64,000 nucleotides of DNA from Rhizobium sp. P40RR-XXII (GCF_012641405.1 NZ_JABAII010000012.1:1-64000), one strand, 5' to 3'; positions 10,131 through 20,200 are shown, counted from the first letter of the stretch. The notes: generated by a model from the sequence alone, not told the origin. Translations and numbers: made by a program.

Positions 10131-12779
10131 TCACTCCTTCAGGATGCGGTCCACGATGTCGCGCACATCGGTCGAAAGGTTGTTCGAACGTTCGATCCGC
10201 ATCAGCGCCGAGCGGGCATGGTCGGCACGCACTGGCTCCAGCAGGCGCCAGGAGCGCATCGATGTTAGGATACGGGCGGCGAGCTGCGGATTGCGCGGAT
10301 CGATCTCAAGGATCTCGTCGGCCAGGAAATGGTATCCGGCGCCGTCTGCCCGACCGAAGCCGGTCGGGTTCGCGAAGACGAAGGTGCCGAGGACTGCACG
10401 TACACGGTTCGGATTGGTTCGCTTGAACAGCGGCGTCTCCATCAGCAGCCGAATGCGCTCCAGCGCGCCAGCGCCAGGGATTGCGGCCTGAATGGCGAAC
10501 CACTTGTCGATAACGAGCGCATTGTCCGCGAAGCGGTCGCGGAAATGCGCAAGCGCCGCCGCCGTCTCGGCCGTATCAGGGAAGCGCTGCGCCAGAATGG
10601 TCAGCGCGGCGCTGAGATCGGTCATATTGTTCGCAGCATCATAGGCGGCCTTCGCTCTCGCCGGCGTCTCGTCCAGCTGCGACAGGTAGCCCAGCGCCGT
10701 ATTGCGCAAGGCGCGTCGGCCGGCACTTGCCGCATCCGGCGTGAAGACGCCTGACGTCTGCATGCCGTCATAAAGCGCGGTGAAGACCTGTTTTCCGGCC
10801 TCGGCGACACGCTTGATGATCGTCTGACGCGCGGCATGAATGGCATCCGGATCGTTATTGCCGCCAAGCTCGCGGGCAATATCGGCCTCGCTCGGCAACG
10901 CAAGCGCCTGGGCACGGAATGCCGGCTCCAGGCTTTCGTCCGCCGCCGCTGCGAGCAATGCATCGGTGAAGGCCGAATCGCAGGTGATGTCGATGCCCTG
11001 GCGAGCAGCGCGCACCGCCTGCAGCAGGTTGGGCAGGCCAAGGTCGATCAGCGCCTGCCAGCGGGCGAAATGATCGGTCTCGTAGCGGGCGATCAGGGCG
11101 AGATCGCGGGCGCTCTGGCTGAATTGCAGGTTGATCGGCGTCGAGAAGCTGCGATTGAGCGACAGAACCGGCCGCGAGGGAATGCCATGGAACGTCACTG
11201 CCTGCGTCTGCTTCGTCAGGTGCAAGACATCGTCGGTAAGTTCCGCGCCGGCGACGGAGGCAGGCGTAATGACAGCGCCGTCTTCGGCAAGCAAGCCCAT
11301 GCGCAGCGGGATATGCATCGGCTTCTTGGCGGTCTGGCCAGGCGTTGCCGGCACCATCTGCTCAAGCGACAGAGTGAACGTCTTGGCATCGGCATCGTAG
11401 GCGCCGGATGCGGTGACGAGAGGCGTACCCGCCTGATGATACCAGAGCGAAAACTGCGTGAGATCGCGGCCGCTGACATCCTCGAAACACCTGACGAAAT
11501 CTTCGATGGTGACGGCCTGTCCGTCGTGCCGATCGAAATAGAGGTCCATGCCCGTCTTGAACAGATCGCGGCCGAGCAGCGTTGCGATCATGCGCGTGAC
11601 TTCACTGCCCTTCTCATAGACTGTCGTCGTATAGAAATTATTGATTTCACGGTATTTTGTCGGGCGAACCGGGTGAGCGAGCGGGCCACTGTCTTCCGGA
11701 AACTGTTCCGATTTCAGGTGGCGGACTTCGGCGATGCGCTTGACGGGACGCGAACGCTGGTCGGCCGAAAATTCGTGATCGCGATAGACGGTCAGACCTT
11801 CCTTGAGGCAGAGCTGGAACCAGTCGCGGCAAGTGATGCGGTTGCCCGTCCAGTTGTGGAAATATTCGTGGGCGATGATCGCTTCGATATTGGCGTAGTC
11901 GGCATCGGTCGCCGTCTCGGGATCGGCGAGCACGTATTTGTCGTTGAAGACGTTGAGACCCTTGTTCTCCATCGCGCCCATGTTGAAGTCCGATACGGCG
12001 ACGATCATGAAGATATCGAGATCGTATTCGCGGCCGAACCGCTCTTCGTCCCATTTCATCGAGCGCTTCAGCGCATCCATGGCGTAGGCAGCACGCGGCT
12101 CCTTGCCATGTTCGACATAGATCTTCAGCGCGACTTCGCGGCCGGTCATGGTCGTGAACGTATCCTCGACGACACCGAGGTCGCCGGCGACGAGCGCGAA
12201 GAGATAGCTCGGCTTCGGATGCGGATCGAACCAGGCGGCGAAATGCTTACCTTCGCCATAGCCGGCGCCGCCGAGGAAATTGCCGTTCGACAGCAGCAGC
12301 GGATTGGCGGCCTTGTCGGCAATGATGTTGACCGTATAGGGGGCGAGAACGTCAGGTCGATCCGGGAAATAGGTGATGCGGCGGAAGCCTTCGGCCTCGC
12401 ACTGCGTGCAATAGATGCCGTCGGTACGGTAGAGGCCCATCAACTGCGTGTTGGCCTCGGGATTGATCACGGTCGTGATCGTCAGCTCGAAAGGCGTACT
12501 GTCAGGCAGATCGCGAACGGTCAGGCTTTCCGGCGTGGCGTCATATTGTTCGGCCGGAAGTTCGCCCTGGTCGAGCAGCAGCCCGGACAAAACCAGTTCG
12601 TCGCCATCGAGCACAAGTGGTGCTTTCGGATCGATGCCTCCCCGCCGATGGAAGATCAGCCGCGCTTCGACCTTGGTTTCGGTTGGATGCAGATCGAAGG
12701 TAAGGTCCACGCGTTCCAGAACGAAGTCGGTGGGACGGTAATCTGCCAGATTGACGATCTGGCCGGTGTCTGTTCGCAT
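10131..12779 (-). CDS. pepN: Aminopeptidase N (M1 zinc metallopeptidase)
   Basis: An 882-residue cytoplasmic aminopeptidase that trims N-terminal residues from peptides. It carries the exopeptidase motif GAMENKG (about 268) and the zinc site HEYFHNW (about 304) with the downstream glutamate in LKEGLTVYRD. The C-terminal region is the long alpha-helical domain of the bacterial PepN group, with no truncation relative to the usual 870-890 residues. It starts at ATG 12779 (MRTDTGQIVNLADYRP). It stands alone, facing away from the 480-bp region in front of the next gene. Confidence 0.96.
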   Translation of the reverse strand: MRTDTGQIVNLADYRPTDFVLERVDLTFDLHPTETKVEARLIFHRRGGIDPKAPLVLDGDELVLSGLLLDQGELPAEQYDATPESLTVRDLPDSTPFELTITTVINPEANTQLMGLYRTDGIYCTQCEAEGFRRITYFPDRPDVLAPYTVNIIADKAANPLLLSNGNFLGGAGYGEGKHFAAWFDPHPKPSYLFALVAGDLGVVEDTFTTMTGREVALKIYVEHGKEPRAAYAMDALKRSMKWDEERFGREYDLDIFMIVAVSDFNMGAMENKGLNVFNDKYVLADPETATDADYANIEAIIAHEYFHNWTGNRITCRDWFQLCLKEGLTVYRDHEFSADQRSRPVKRIAEVRHLKSEQFPEDSGPLAHPVRPTKYREINNFYTTTVYEKGSEVTRMIATLLGRDLFKTGMDLYFDRHDGQAVTIEDFVRCFEDVSGRDLTQFSLWYHQAGTPLVTASGAYDADAKTFTLSLEQMVPATPGQTAKKPMHIPLRMGLLAEDGAVITPASVAGAELTDDVLHLTKQTQAVTFHGIPSRPVLSLNRSFSTPINLQFSQSARDLALIARYETDHFARWQALIDLGLPNLLQAVRAARQGIDITCDSAFTDALLAAAADESLEPAFRAQALALPSEADIARELGGNNDPDAIHAARQTIIKRVAEAGKQVFTALYDGMQTSGVFTPDAASAGRRALRNTALGYLSQLDETPARAKAAYDAANNMTDLSAALTILAQRFPDTAETAAALAHFRDRFADNALVIDKWFAIQAAIPGAGALERIRLLMETPLFKRTNPNRVRAVLGTFVFANPTGFGRADGAGYHFLADEILEIDPRNPQLAARILTSMRSWRLLEPVRADHARSALMRIERSNNLSTDVRDIVDRILKE

Positions 12780-13246
12780 GGTCTATCCTGATCAGGCTAA
12801 GCTATGGCGGGTGCAGTCCGAAGCCTTCCTCGGACTGAAGGTGTCGCATCATTACATCGAAATCTGAACCAAAGTTAAAGTCATGTCACGACATCAATAT
12901 GTTTTGTTATGGCACAATAAGTATTCGCCCCGCAGCCTGTCTTCGTTTCAGGTTGAATGCAACATCCTGAATGGATGTCTGATTGATCAGATGTTTCCGC
13001 CTGCATTTGCAGGCTGATGCTACAGTTGCTACCATCGCGCTCAGGGGATCATCATGGCTGCACTACTAGGGAATGCAGGCTGGAAACAATAATTTAAAGT
13101 AAATTATTTGTTTAACTTCTTGCGATATAAGGGCGATTGCATAACTATAGCGTGCTATTAAATGTCGGAATTATGATCGATTCCGGTGAATTCGTTCACA
13201 AAAATGAAACATCCTCTTTTTGTCGCTGATTTGAAATGGGCACCCC
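12780..13246. other. Intergenic region between divergent pepN and an orphan regulator
   Basis: About 470 bp, AT-richer than its surroundings, especially 13090-13180. No convincing ORF, RNA gene or repeat is visible. It must hold the promoters of pepN (minus) and the gene at 13259 (plus). Confidence 0.5.
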
Positions 13247-13261
13247 AAGGAGGCCCGATTG
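13247..13261 (+). promoter_or_regulatory. Shine-Dalgarno that selects a TTG start
   Basis: A full AAGGAGG (13247-13253) sits 5 bases before TTG 13259. No ATG or GTG is as well placed, so TTG is the likely initiation codon of the regulator gene. Confidence 0.75.
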
Positions 13262-14128
13262 AGTTTTTCCATCGAGCAGCTTGCTCGTCATCCCAAATTC
13301 GTCGCGTCGTTGCGCTTTCTTTCGGAGGCGTTACGCAACCGTTACGACAATGGTCCGAGGATCGCGCGCATGCTCGCCTCGCATCAGCGCTGGCTTCTGA
13401 CGCAGACGGCCTATGCGCTTCACCTTGAGCACGACGCTGCCGTTCCCGGCTCGGGGCTGACTGTCGTCGCGCTCCGCGATCTCATCACGCAGTATCGTGT
13501 CGCCAGCCGCAATACGGTCTTGAGCTTCGTCGAAGAGCTGCTGACCTATCGGTTTCTCGAACTGGCTCCCGGCCCCGTTCGCCGCCCCCGCCGTTATGTG
13601 CCGACGGAGATGAGCTTCACCGCGATGTTCAGTTGGTATCTCGCCAACCTGACCGCGCTCGATTTGCTTGACGATGGCGAGCGGGCTGCGGCTCTCGCCG
13701 CCTCGCCGGCGCTGATGGATCTTGCCCAGCCGCGTATGGCGCGCAATTGTCTGGAAATGGAAATCTGGCGTGAACCGCCCGAATGTATCGGCCTGTTTCT
13801 CTGGACGGAAGCCGGCGGCCTTGTCGTCGATTATATCATGTCGAAACTGGATCTCACCGAGGAGGGAGACAGGATCGACATCGGCCGCGTTGACGCGCGG
13901 GCGCTGGCCGCCCACTTCATGATATCGCGAACCCATCTGCAGCGTCTGTTGCGTAAATCCGCCGAGCGCGGCGACATCGGCTGGCACGACGAGGTCAAGA
14001 AGACACGTATGTGGGTGTCGCGCGATTTTCTGAATCAATATTGCGGATGGCAGGCCGTGAAGCTGGCTGCGATCGACGAGGCTTTCGCATGGGCGCGATC
14101 CACTGTGGGGCGCTCCGATCCAAGCTAG
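13259..14128 (+). CDS. Orphan protein with two helix-turn-helix-like segments; function unknown
   Basis: I do not recognise a named family. The 289-residue protein has no signal peptide or membrane span. Two segments look DNA-binding: residues about 68-105 (LRDLITQYRVASRNTVLSFV, then an Arg/Pro-rich wing) and about 215-255 (ALAAHFMISRTHLQRLLRKS, then GDIGW). The middle is helical with conserved-looking aromatic positions. It starts at TTG with a perfect ribosome-binding site. It is monocistronic, bounded upstream by a long AT-rich region and downstream by a degenerate intergenic palindrome. A transcriptional regulator is the best guess, with no target suggested by the neighbours. Confidence 0.75.
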   Translation: MSFSIEQLARHPKFVASLRFLSEALRNRYDNGPRIARMLASHQRWLLTQTAYALHLEHDAAVPGSGLTVVALRDLITQYRVASRNTVLSFVEELLTYRFLELAPGPVRRPRRYVPTEMSFTAMFSWYLANLTALDLLDDGERAAALAASPALMDLAQPRMARNCLEMEIWREPPECIGLFLWTEAGGLVVDYIMSKLDLTEEGDRIDIGRVDARALAAHFMISRTHLQRLLRKSAERGDIGWHDEVKKTRMWVSRDFLNQYCGWQAVKLAAIDEAFAWARSTVGRSDPS

Positions 14129-14171
14129 GGCATGTCGCTTAAAACCGATTTCCACTTTTCTTGGAATTGCT
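14127..14171. repeat. Degenerate hybrid intergenic palindrome
   Basis: Read on the minus strand this begins GCAATTCCAAGAAAAGTG, like the left arm of the RIME module at 54668, but ends GCGACATGCCCT, like the other palindrome type at 36346. It looks like a recombinant or decayed copy abutting the stop of the previous gene. Confidence 0.5.
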
Positions 14172-14241
14172 GCGAAGGACCAGGTCGCTGGCTTCGACCC
14201 TCAAGCCGTGGCTGCCAGGCGGGCGTTCCACCCGCGAGATC

Positions 14242-14403
14242 TCAAAGCGGAATGCTTGCCGAAGCCCGCGCGGTGCCTGTCTCGCGGCAATCGCCCTTGC
14301 GGAAGTTGCGCGCGTGTTCAAATTCCTCGGCAGCGCGCACCGCAGCGCCGATATGGCCGACCGAATCTAGCAAGGCGATGAGTGAACGCAAACCGCAAGA
14401 CAT
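14242..14403 (-). CDS. Small 53-residue protein, DUF1127-like in style
   Basis: A short ORF starting MSCGLRSLIALLDSVG, with AGGA eight bases before ATG 14403. The composition (amphipathic helix then Arg-rich tail, RNFRKGDCRETGTARAS) resembles the tiny rhizobial DUF1127-type proteins, but I cannot confirm a family match. It is followed 54 bases upstream by a second small ORF on the same strand. In the other minus-strand frame the DNA downstream continues with a plausible coding tail (AFRFEISRVE), so the 3' end may be frameshifted. Moderate to low confidence that it is expressed. Confidence 0.4.
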   Translation of the reverse strand: MSCGLRSLIALLDSVGHIGAAVRAAEEFEHARNFRKGDCRETGTARASASIPL

Positions 14404-14456
14404 GATGTAATTCCTGATAGTCAAACGCTATGCTGCGGCGCCATTGGCGCCTGTGT

Positions 14457-14648
14457 TCAGCAGGTACGGAAATCTGCAAAGATGGCCGTCGGCCGGCTGA
14501 CGCGCGCCGAAACGCCGGTGCCTCGCGCAATCATCTGCTCATTGGCGGCGATGCCGAGGTTGCGATGTCCATTTATTGCGCGCACGGGCTCGACAGCGCG
14601 GCGCAGGGTATCAAACCCGCAGTGAATAGGGCGAAAACGTGCAGTCAT
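14457..14648 (-). CDS. Small 63-residue protein of unknown function
   Basis: It starts MTARFRPIHCGFDTLRRAVE at ATG 14648, with AAGGAACC about 9 bases upstream. It ends FADFRTC. The protein is basic, with no membrane span. The pattern (hydrophobic-Arg helix, then an IAANEQMIARG segment and a short tail) is loosely like the neighbouring 53-residue ORF, so the two may be diverged tandem copies. A promoter-like TATAGA is seen at 14684-14689 (minus), preceded by a 14-base motif shared with the MFS promoter at 31571. Not assigned to any family. Confidence 0.45.
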   Translation of the reverse strand: MTARFRPIHCGFDTLRRAVEPVRAINGHRNLGIAANEQMIARGTGVSARVSRPTAIFADFRTC

Positions 14649-14690
14649 GGCCTTGGTTCCTTTCGATTCCTCCCAAGACACCATTCTATA

Positions 14691-14704
14691 TTGCAGTGCA
14701 GCAT
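14691..14704 (-). promoter_or_regulatory. 14-base promoter motif ATGCTGCACTGCAA
   Basis: On the minus strand the motif lies immediately before a TATAGA-like -10, 43-56 bases before the small ORF starting at 14648. An exact copy lies at 31571-31584, also on the minus strand, before an MFS exporter gene. The interrupted dyad would suit a LysR- or TetR-type regulator. Confidence 0.45.
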
Positions 14705-14786
14705 TGATTCTGCAATGCACAACGTGGTAAGACTGATATGCCAAAAATGCATGGCTAACGTCATTTTTCGGTAATCGTGGCGAAAA

Positions 14787-15671
14787 TCAGCCTAATATTT
14801 CAGCGTCGATATAATTTTTGAAGGCCAGCAAGTCGTTCCAGGCCAGCCGCTTGTTGATCGGCGCGGTCAGCAATTCCTGGGGATGGAGACTGGCGATCGC
14901 CGGCACGGCCCGACCGAGAATGCTTAATTCGCGCCACTGTCCACGCAGTCCATGAATGGTTTCGCCCCCCCCGAAGAAGTAGCGGGCGGTGAAGTTACCG
15001 AGCAGCAACAGGGCCTTCGGCTCGGCAAGCGCAATCTGCCGTTCTATGAACGGGCGGCATATCTCGATTTCGGGAGCGGATGGCGCACGGTTGCCGGGCG
15101 GCCGCCACGGAATGACATTGGCGAGCAGAATCCCGTCGCGTTGCAGGCCGATGGCGGCCAGCATCTTGTCCAGCAACAGGCCGGCGCGGCCGGAAAACGG
15201 TGCGCCTTCCCTGTCGTCGTCGGCGCTCGGCATCGGGCCGATCACCATGATTCGGCCTTCCGCCGTACCGCTCGCGAAGATCGTCGAGCGGGCGCTGTTC
15301 TTGAGATTGCAGCCGTTGAAGGCTTCGATCGCGGTTTTCAGCTCGCTGAGCGACCGCGCGCTTTCGGCGGCGAATCGCGCCTGTTCCACGGCCTGCTCAT
15401 CGGGAATGGCGGGCGCGGCGCGCGGCGGTGCTGCAGCAGGCGCAGCCGGCTTCGCGGCCTGGCGACGATCAGGCTGTGCCCGCGTCGCAGGTACCGGAGC
15501 TTCGGCCCGGGGCTGCGCTGCCCGCGCGCCTTGCCGCGCGGCGCGCATGGCTTCGAACTCGGCAAACCGATCCACCGGCTGCTCTTCCAGCAACCAATCG
15601 ACACCGGCATCCGCATGGAAATGCAGAAGGGCGGCAAGCTCGGCCGGGGAGAGATCGCTGGCGGAAATCAT
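14787..15671 (-). CDS. Uracil-DNA glycosylase family 4-like protein
   Basis: A DNA-repair glycosylase fold that would excise uracil from DNA. Residues about 45-100 form an Ala/Pro/Arg-rich linker. The glycosylase domain (about 110-290) shows the motif region VIGPMPSADDDREGAPFSGRA, the LLANVIPWRPPGN strand, PKALLLLGNFTA and SLHPQELL near the end. It differs from textbook family-4 enzymes: only two cysteines remain (NGCNLK and EICRPF) where an Fe-S cluster needs four, and the usual GEAPG is GPMPS. The overall fold is well supported; activity is uncertain. Start is ATG 15671. Confidence 0.85.
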   Translation of the reverse strand: MISASDLSPAELAALLHFHADAGVDWLLEEQPVDRFAEFEAMRAARQGARAAQPRAEAPVPATRAQPDRRQAAKPAAPAAAPPRAAPAIPDEQAVEQARFAAESARSLSELKTAIEAFNGCNLKNSARSTIFASGTAEGRIMVIGPMPSADDDREGAPFSGRAGLLLDKMLAAIGLQRDGILLANVIPWRPPGNRAPSAPEIEICRPFIERQIALAEPKALLLLGNFTARYFFGGGETIHGLRGQWRELSILGRAVPAIASLHPQELLTAPINKRLAWNDLLAFKNYIDAEILG

Positions 15672-15726
15672 GGACGAACTTTAGCCAAAGCAGCGCAGAA
15701 ACGGAAGGGTCGAGGAGCCTGCTATC

Positions 15727-17016
15727 TTACGCCGTCCACTGGGCGATATCGTCGCGTTCGCCGATCAGGGCAAGCCCGTGGGCGATCGACAGCAGTTCGC
15801 CGCCCGTTTCGATGTGCTCCTGACCGAAGCGTTCGGTGAATATCCGCCGCACAGCCGGCACGAAGGATGTGCCGCCTGTCAGGAACACCTTGTCGATCGC
15901 GTCGGGCGATGTGTTCGTGGTCGTCAGCACGTCGTCCAGCGCGCCCTCGATGCGGGCAAGGTCGTCGGCAATCCAGCTCTCGAAATCAGCCCGGCGCACA
16001 TTCTTGCGGCCGGCCTTTCCGAGCGGCGGGAAGTTGAATTCCGCTTCTTCCTCGCTGGAAAGGGCCATCTTCGTCGCCGATACGGCCTGGTAGAGCGGGT
16101 AGCCTTCGTCATGCTCGACGAGTTCGATGAAGGTCTCCAGCTTTTCCGGCTCCAGGCTGCTGCGCACCAAGGTCTTCAGGTCGGCATACTCGCGCGAGGT
16201 CTTGAAGATCGAAAGCTGGTTCCAGCGCCCGAAATTGGCATAGTAGGAGGTGGGCATTTCCAGCAGCTTGTCGAAGCTCTTGAAGAAGCTGCCCTTGCCG
16301 ATCGCCGGCGAGACGATGTTGTCGATCATCCTGAAATCGAAATGATCGCCGGCGATGCCGACGCCCGAGTGGCCGATAGGGGTGGCGGTCAGCTTTCCAG
16401 CCTGCGTTTCGAAGCGGATCAGCGAATAGTCGGTCGTACCGCCGCCGAAGTCGGCCACAAGCACGGTTGCGTCCTTCTTCAGATGCTGGGCGAAATAGAA
16501 GGCGGCTGCCACCGGTTCGTAGACATAGTGGACTTCCGGAAAGCCGAAGCGCGTCAATGCCGCGTTGTAGCGTTGCGTGGCAAGAGCGGCGTTCGGATTG
16601 GCGCCGGCGAAATGAACAGGGCGGCCGGTGACGATGCGGGAAACATCGCTCGGCCAATTGTCTCCGGCATAGGCACGCAGGCGCCGCACGAAGATCTCCA
16701 TCAGGTCTTCGAAGCTGTGGCGCTTGGCGAAGATCAGCGTGCCCTGGAAAAGCGCGCTTGCGGCAAAGGTCTTGATCGACTGCAGGAAGCGACAGTCGCC
16801 GGGATTGTCGATGAATTGCCGGATGGCGGCGTGCCCGGCTTCTACCTTCAATGCTGCCGCGCCAAGCCCAGGATCCTTCATGAAGGAGAGCGCCGTGCGC
16901 ATGCTGTCGGCCGTGCCGGCTGCGCTATGGAAGACGACTGATTGTGTCGCGGCTCCGTCGGCCATCGCCAGGACCGTGTTCGTGGTGCCGAAGTCGAAAC
17001 CAAGCGCCCGAGCCAT
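15727..17016 (-). CDS. yegD: Hsp70-family chaperone-like ATPase (YegD type)
   Basis: A 429-residue actin-fold ATPase resembling the DnaK nucleotide-binding domain without a substrate-binding domain. ATP-binding signatures: phosphate-1 GFDFGTTNTV at the N terminus, phosphate-2 LVADFGGGTTDYSLI in the middle and the adenosine loop VFLTGGTSFVPAV near the C terminus. The length fits E. coli YegD (450). I chose ATG 17016 (GGAAGGGAG upstream) over an in-frame ATG at 17058 because the family begins at MARALGFDFG. Substrate and role are not established. It lies 56 bases after the glycosylase gene's start and may share a transcript with it. Confidence 0.88.
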   Translation of the reverse strand: MARALGFDFGTTNTVLAMADGAATQSVVFHSAAGTADSMRTALSFMKDPGLGAAALKVEAGHAAIRQFIDNPGDCRFLQSIKTFAASALFQGTLIFAKRHSFEDLMEIFVRRLRAYAGDNWPSDVSRIVTGRPVHFAGANPNAALATQRYNAALTRFGFPEVHYVYEPVAAAFYFAQHLKKDATVLVADFGGGTTDYSLIRFETQAGKLTATPIGHSGVGIAGDHFDFRMIDNIVSPAIGKGSFFKSFDKLLEMPTSYYANFGRWNQLSIFKTSREYADLKTLVRSSLEPEKLETFIELVEHDEGYPLYQAVSATKMALSSEEEAEFNFPPLGKAGRKNVRRADFESWIADDLARIEGALDDVLTTTNTSPDAIDKVFLTGGTSFVPAVRRIFTERFGQEHIETGGELLSIAHGLALIGERDDIAQWTA

Positions 17017-17213
17017 GCCCGCACTCCCTTCCGTCGAAATTGTCTGGATTGGGGCCAAGCCCCTGTGAGGCGCATGACACGCCCTTGCCGCAAAGAGCGC
17101 GCGTCATGCCATGGCTGAACCTCAAGTTCAAGACGTGAGTTTTTTATTTTCGCTCGTCGCTGTATCCGTCGCGAGAGCTTTACGGGCGAAGCGCTTCGGC
17201 TCGCCCCAAAGGA

Positions 17214-17236
17214 AACGGGCGCTTTCGGCGCCCGTT
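17214..17236 (-). terminator. Terminator of the RND efflux operon
   Basis: A 9-bp perfect stem (AACGGGCGC/GCGCCCGTT) with a 5-base loop, starting 4 bases after the pump gene's stop on the minus strand and followed by TTCCTTT. Confidence 0.75.
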
Positions 17237-17240
17237 GCTG

Positions 17241-20200
17241 TCACTCGGCTGCGATGGCCGCTGGCGGTTCCTTATGATGCGGGTCCTTATCCTTGCGTTT
17301 GCCGAGCCGCCCAAGGAAGTCGCTCAGGCGGTTCATCTCAAGGAAGATAACCGGGGTGATGAACAGCGTCAGGAGCTGCGAAACCACCAGGCCGCCGACA
17401 ACGGCAATGCCGAGCGGCTGACGGAGCTCGGAGCTCGCGCCGCCGCCGACCGCGATCGGTAGGGCGCCGAGCAGGGCACAGAAGGTCGTCATCATGATCG
17501 GACGGAAACGGCGCACGCAGGCTTCGTGGATCGCTTCCGATGGCGACATGCCGGAAGACGAGCGAAGCGTTTCGAGCGCCACGTCGATCATCATGATCGC
17601 GTTCTTCTTGACGATGCCGATCAGCATCAGGAGGCCGATCAGCGCGATGATCGACAAGTCGAAGCCGAAGACCTTCAGGGCAAGCAGCGCGCCGAGAGCG
17701 GCTGCCGGCAAGCCGGAAAGAATGGTCAGCGGATGGATGAAGCTCTCATAGAGAACGCCGAGCACCACATAGATCGTCAGCACCGCGGCAAGGATCAGAT
17801 AAGGCGTGCTGCCCTGCGACTGCTGGAAGATCTGGGCGGTGCCGCCATAGGACGTGAAGACGTCCGCCGGCATGTTGATATCCTTCTTGATCTGCTCGAT
17901 CTGTGCCGTGGCATCGCCGAGCGCTTCGCCGGCCGGCAGGTTGAAGGATACGGTGGTCGAGACGAGCTGGCCCGTCTGGTTAATGGTGACAGGGCCTGTC
18001 TTGCGCTCGACATGGGCGAAGTTCGACAGCGGAACGAGCGCGCCGCTCGCCGACGCGATCTGGATTTCCTGAAGCTTCTGGTCGTCCCAGGGCTTGCTCG
18101 TGTCGAACTCGACGATCACGTCGTAGCTGTCGCCGGTCGACTGGATCTGCGCGGCGGTAAAGCCGCCGAAGCCTTCTTCCAGCGAGGTGCGCAGCTGGTT
18201 GTTGTTGATCCCGTATTGGGCCGCCTTTTCGGTATCGACGACGATATTGGCCTGCAGGGCGTTATTCTGCTCATCCGAGGCGACATCCGTGAAGCGTGGA
18301 TCGCGGCGCATCGCGTCGAGCATCTTGTTGGCCCAGAGATTCGTCTGGTCGGCGCTCAGCGCCTGGATGACGAGCTGGTACTGGCTGGCCGTCTGGCGGC
18401 CGCCGAAGCGCAGGCTCTGCTGCGGGGTGATGTAGGCCTTCAGGCCGGCGATCTTGCCGATGCTGGCGCGCAGCTCCCGCAGGGTCTGATCGAGCGGCTC
18501 GCGCTGGTCTTTCGCCTTCAGCTCGACATACATGGTGCCGTTGTTCAGCGGCTGGCGCGCATTGCCGCCGACGATGGACATGACGTGGGCAACGGCTGGG
18601 TTCTGTTTCACCAGCGCGGCGGCCTGGTTCTGCAGGTCCTGCATCGCCGGATAGGAGATATCCTGCCGGGCCTGCGTCGAGATCGTCAGACGTCCGATAT
18701 CTTCCGTCGGAAAGAAGCTTGCGGGCAGGACCATGAAGAGGTAGGCCGAAAGCGCCACCGAGCCGAGGAAGCTCAGGAGCACCGTGCCGCGATGGCGCAG
18801 GCACCAGGCAACGCCTCGGTCGTAGCCGCGCTCAATCCAGTCGAAGCCCATATTGAAGAGGCGCACCGGGTAGGGCGGCTCGCCATGGCCCGCCGACAGG
18901 CGCGAGCTGAGCATGGGCGTGACGGTCAGCGAAACGACGGCCGAAGACACGATGGCGATGGCGACGACCATGCCGAATTCGTTGAAGATGCGGCCGACGA
19001 CGCCGCCCATCAAGAGGATCGGGATGAACACCGCGATCAGCGAGATCGACATCGAGATGATGGTGTAGCTGACTTCGGCCGACCCCTTCAGCGCCGCCTC
19101 GAGTACCGGCATGCCCTCTTCGACGTGCCGCAATATGTTCTCGAGCATGACGATGGCGTCGTCCACCACGAGACCGACCGCAAGCGTCAGGCCCAGCAGC
19201 GAGATGTTGTCGATACTGTATCCCAGCACATACATCATGCCGAATGTCGCAATCAGCGACAGCGGCACGGCAAGGCCTGGGATGATCGTTGCCGTGACGT
19301 GACCGGTGAAAAGATAGATCACCAGCACGACAAGGCCGATCGTCAGCATCAGCGTGAATTTGACGTCGGAAATCGCATCGCGAATCGGCTGCGCCGCATC
19401 GTTCATGACCGTCGTCTTCACCGATGCCGGTATTTCCGCATGCAATTGCGGCAGCTTGGCATTGATGGCATCGACTACGTCGACCGTATTGGCATCCGGC
19501 TGGCGCTGGATGGCGAGAATGATCGCGCGCTTGCCGTCATACCAGGAGCCGGTATTGGTGTTCTCCACGCTGTCCTGCACGTCCGCGACGTCGCTAAGAT
19601 GGATCGGCGCGCCGTTTGGGTTCGCGATGACAAGCGAACGGAATTGCTCGGCACTGGTGCGCTGGGTATCGGAATTGATGGTCATGCTCTGCGAATTGTT
19701 CTGTAGAGTACCGACCGGAACCTGGCTGTTGGCGTTGACAAGCGCATTGTTGACGGTGTCGATGCCGATGCTGCGGTTCTGCAGCTTGGCGGGATCGACT
19801 TCGACGCGTACGGCATAAGTCTGGGCGCCGAAAACAGTGACTTCCGCCACGCCGGGCAGCGTCGAAAGCGACGGCGAGATGATATCTTCGGCGATCTCGT
19901 CGAGCTTGCTGCGCGGCATCGTATCGCTCTGCACGGCCAGCAGCATGATCGGCGCATCCGCGGGGTTGGTCTTGCGGTAGCTTGGCGGCACGGTCAGATT
20001 ATCAGGCAGCTGTCGGGTCGCGTGCGAGATTGCCGCCTGAACGTCGGCAGCCGCGGCATCGATATCGCGGTTGAGGTCGAATTGCAGCACGATGCTGGTG
20101 TTGCCGAGCGAGTTGGTCGATGAGATTTCGCTGATGCCGGGAATCGTCTCGAACTGCTTGATCAGCGGCGTCGAAACCGATGTCGCCATGGTCTGGGGCG

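Noticed and set aside
10836..12791. 651-residue plus-strand ORF over pepN
   Set aside because: pepN carries GAMEN and HExxH motifs at full length; the opposite ORF has none.
13331..14155. 274-residue minus-strand ORF over the orphan regulator
   Set aside because: No ribosome-binding site and no motif; the plus-strand gene has a perfect Shine-Dalgarno and helix-turn-helix-like segments.
17526..19706. 726-residue plus-strand ORF over the RND pump
   Set aside because: Repetitive Arg/His/Asp-rich translation, typical antisense of a transporter gene.
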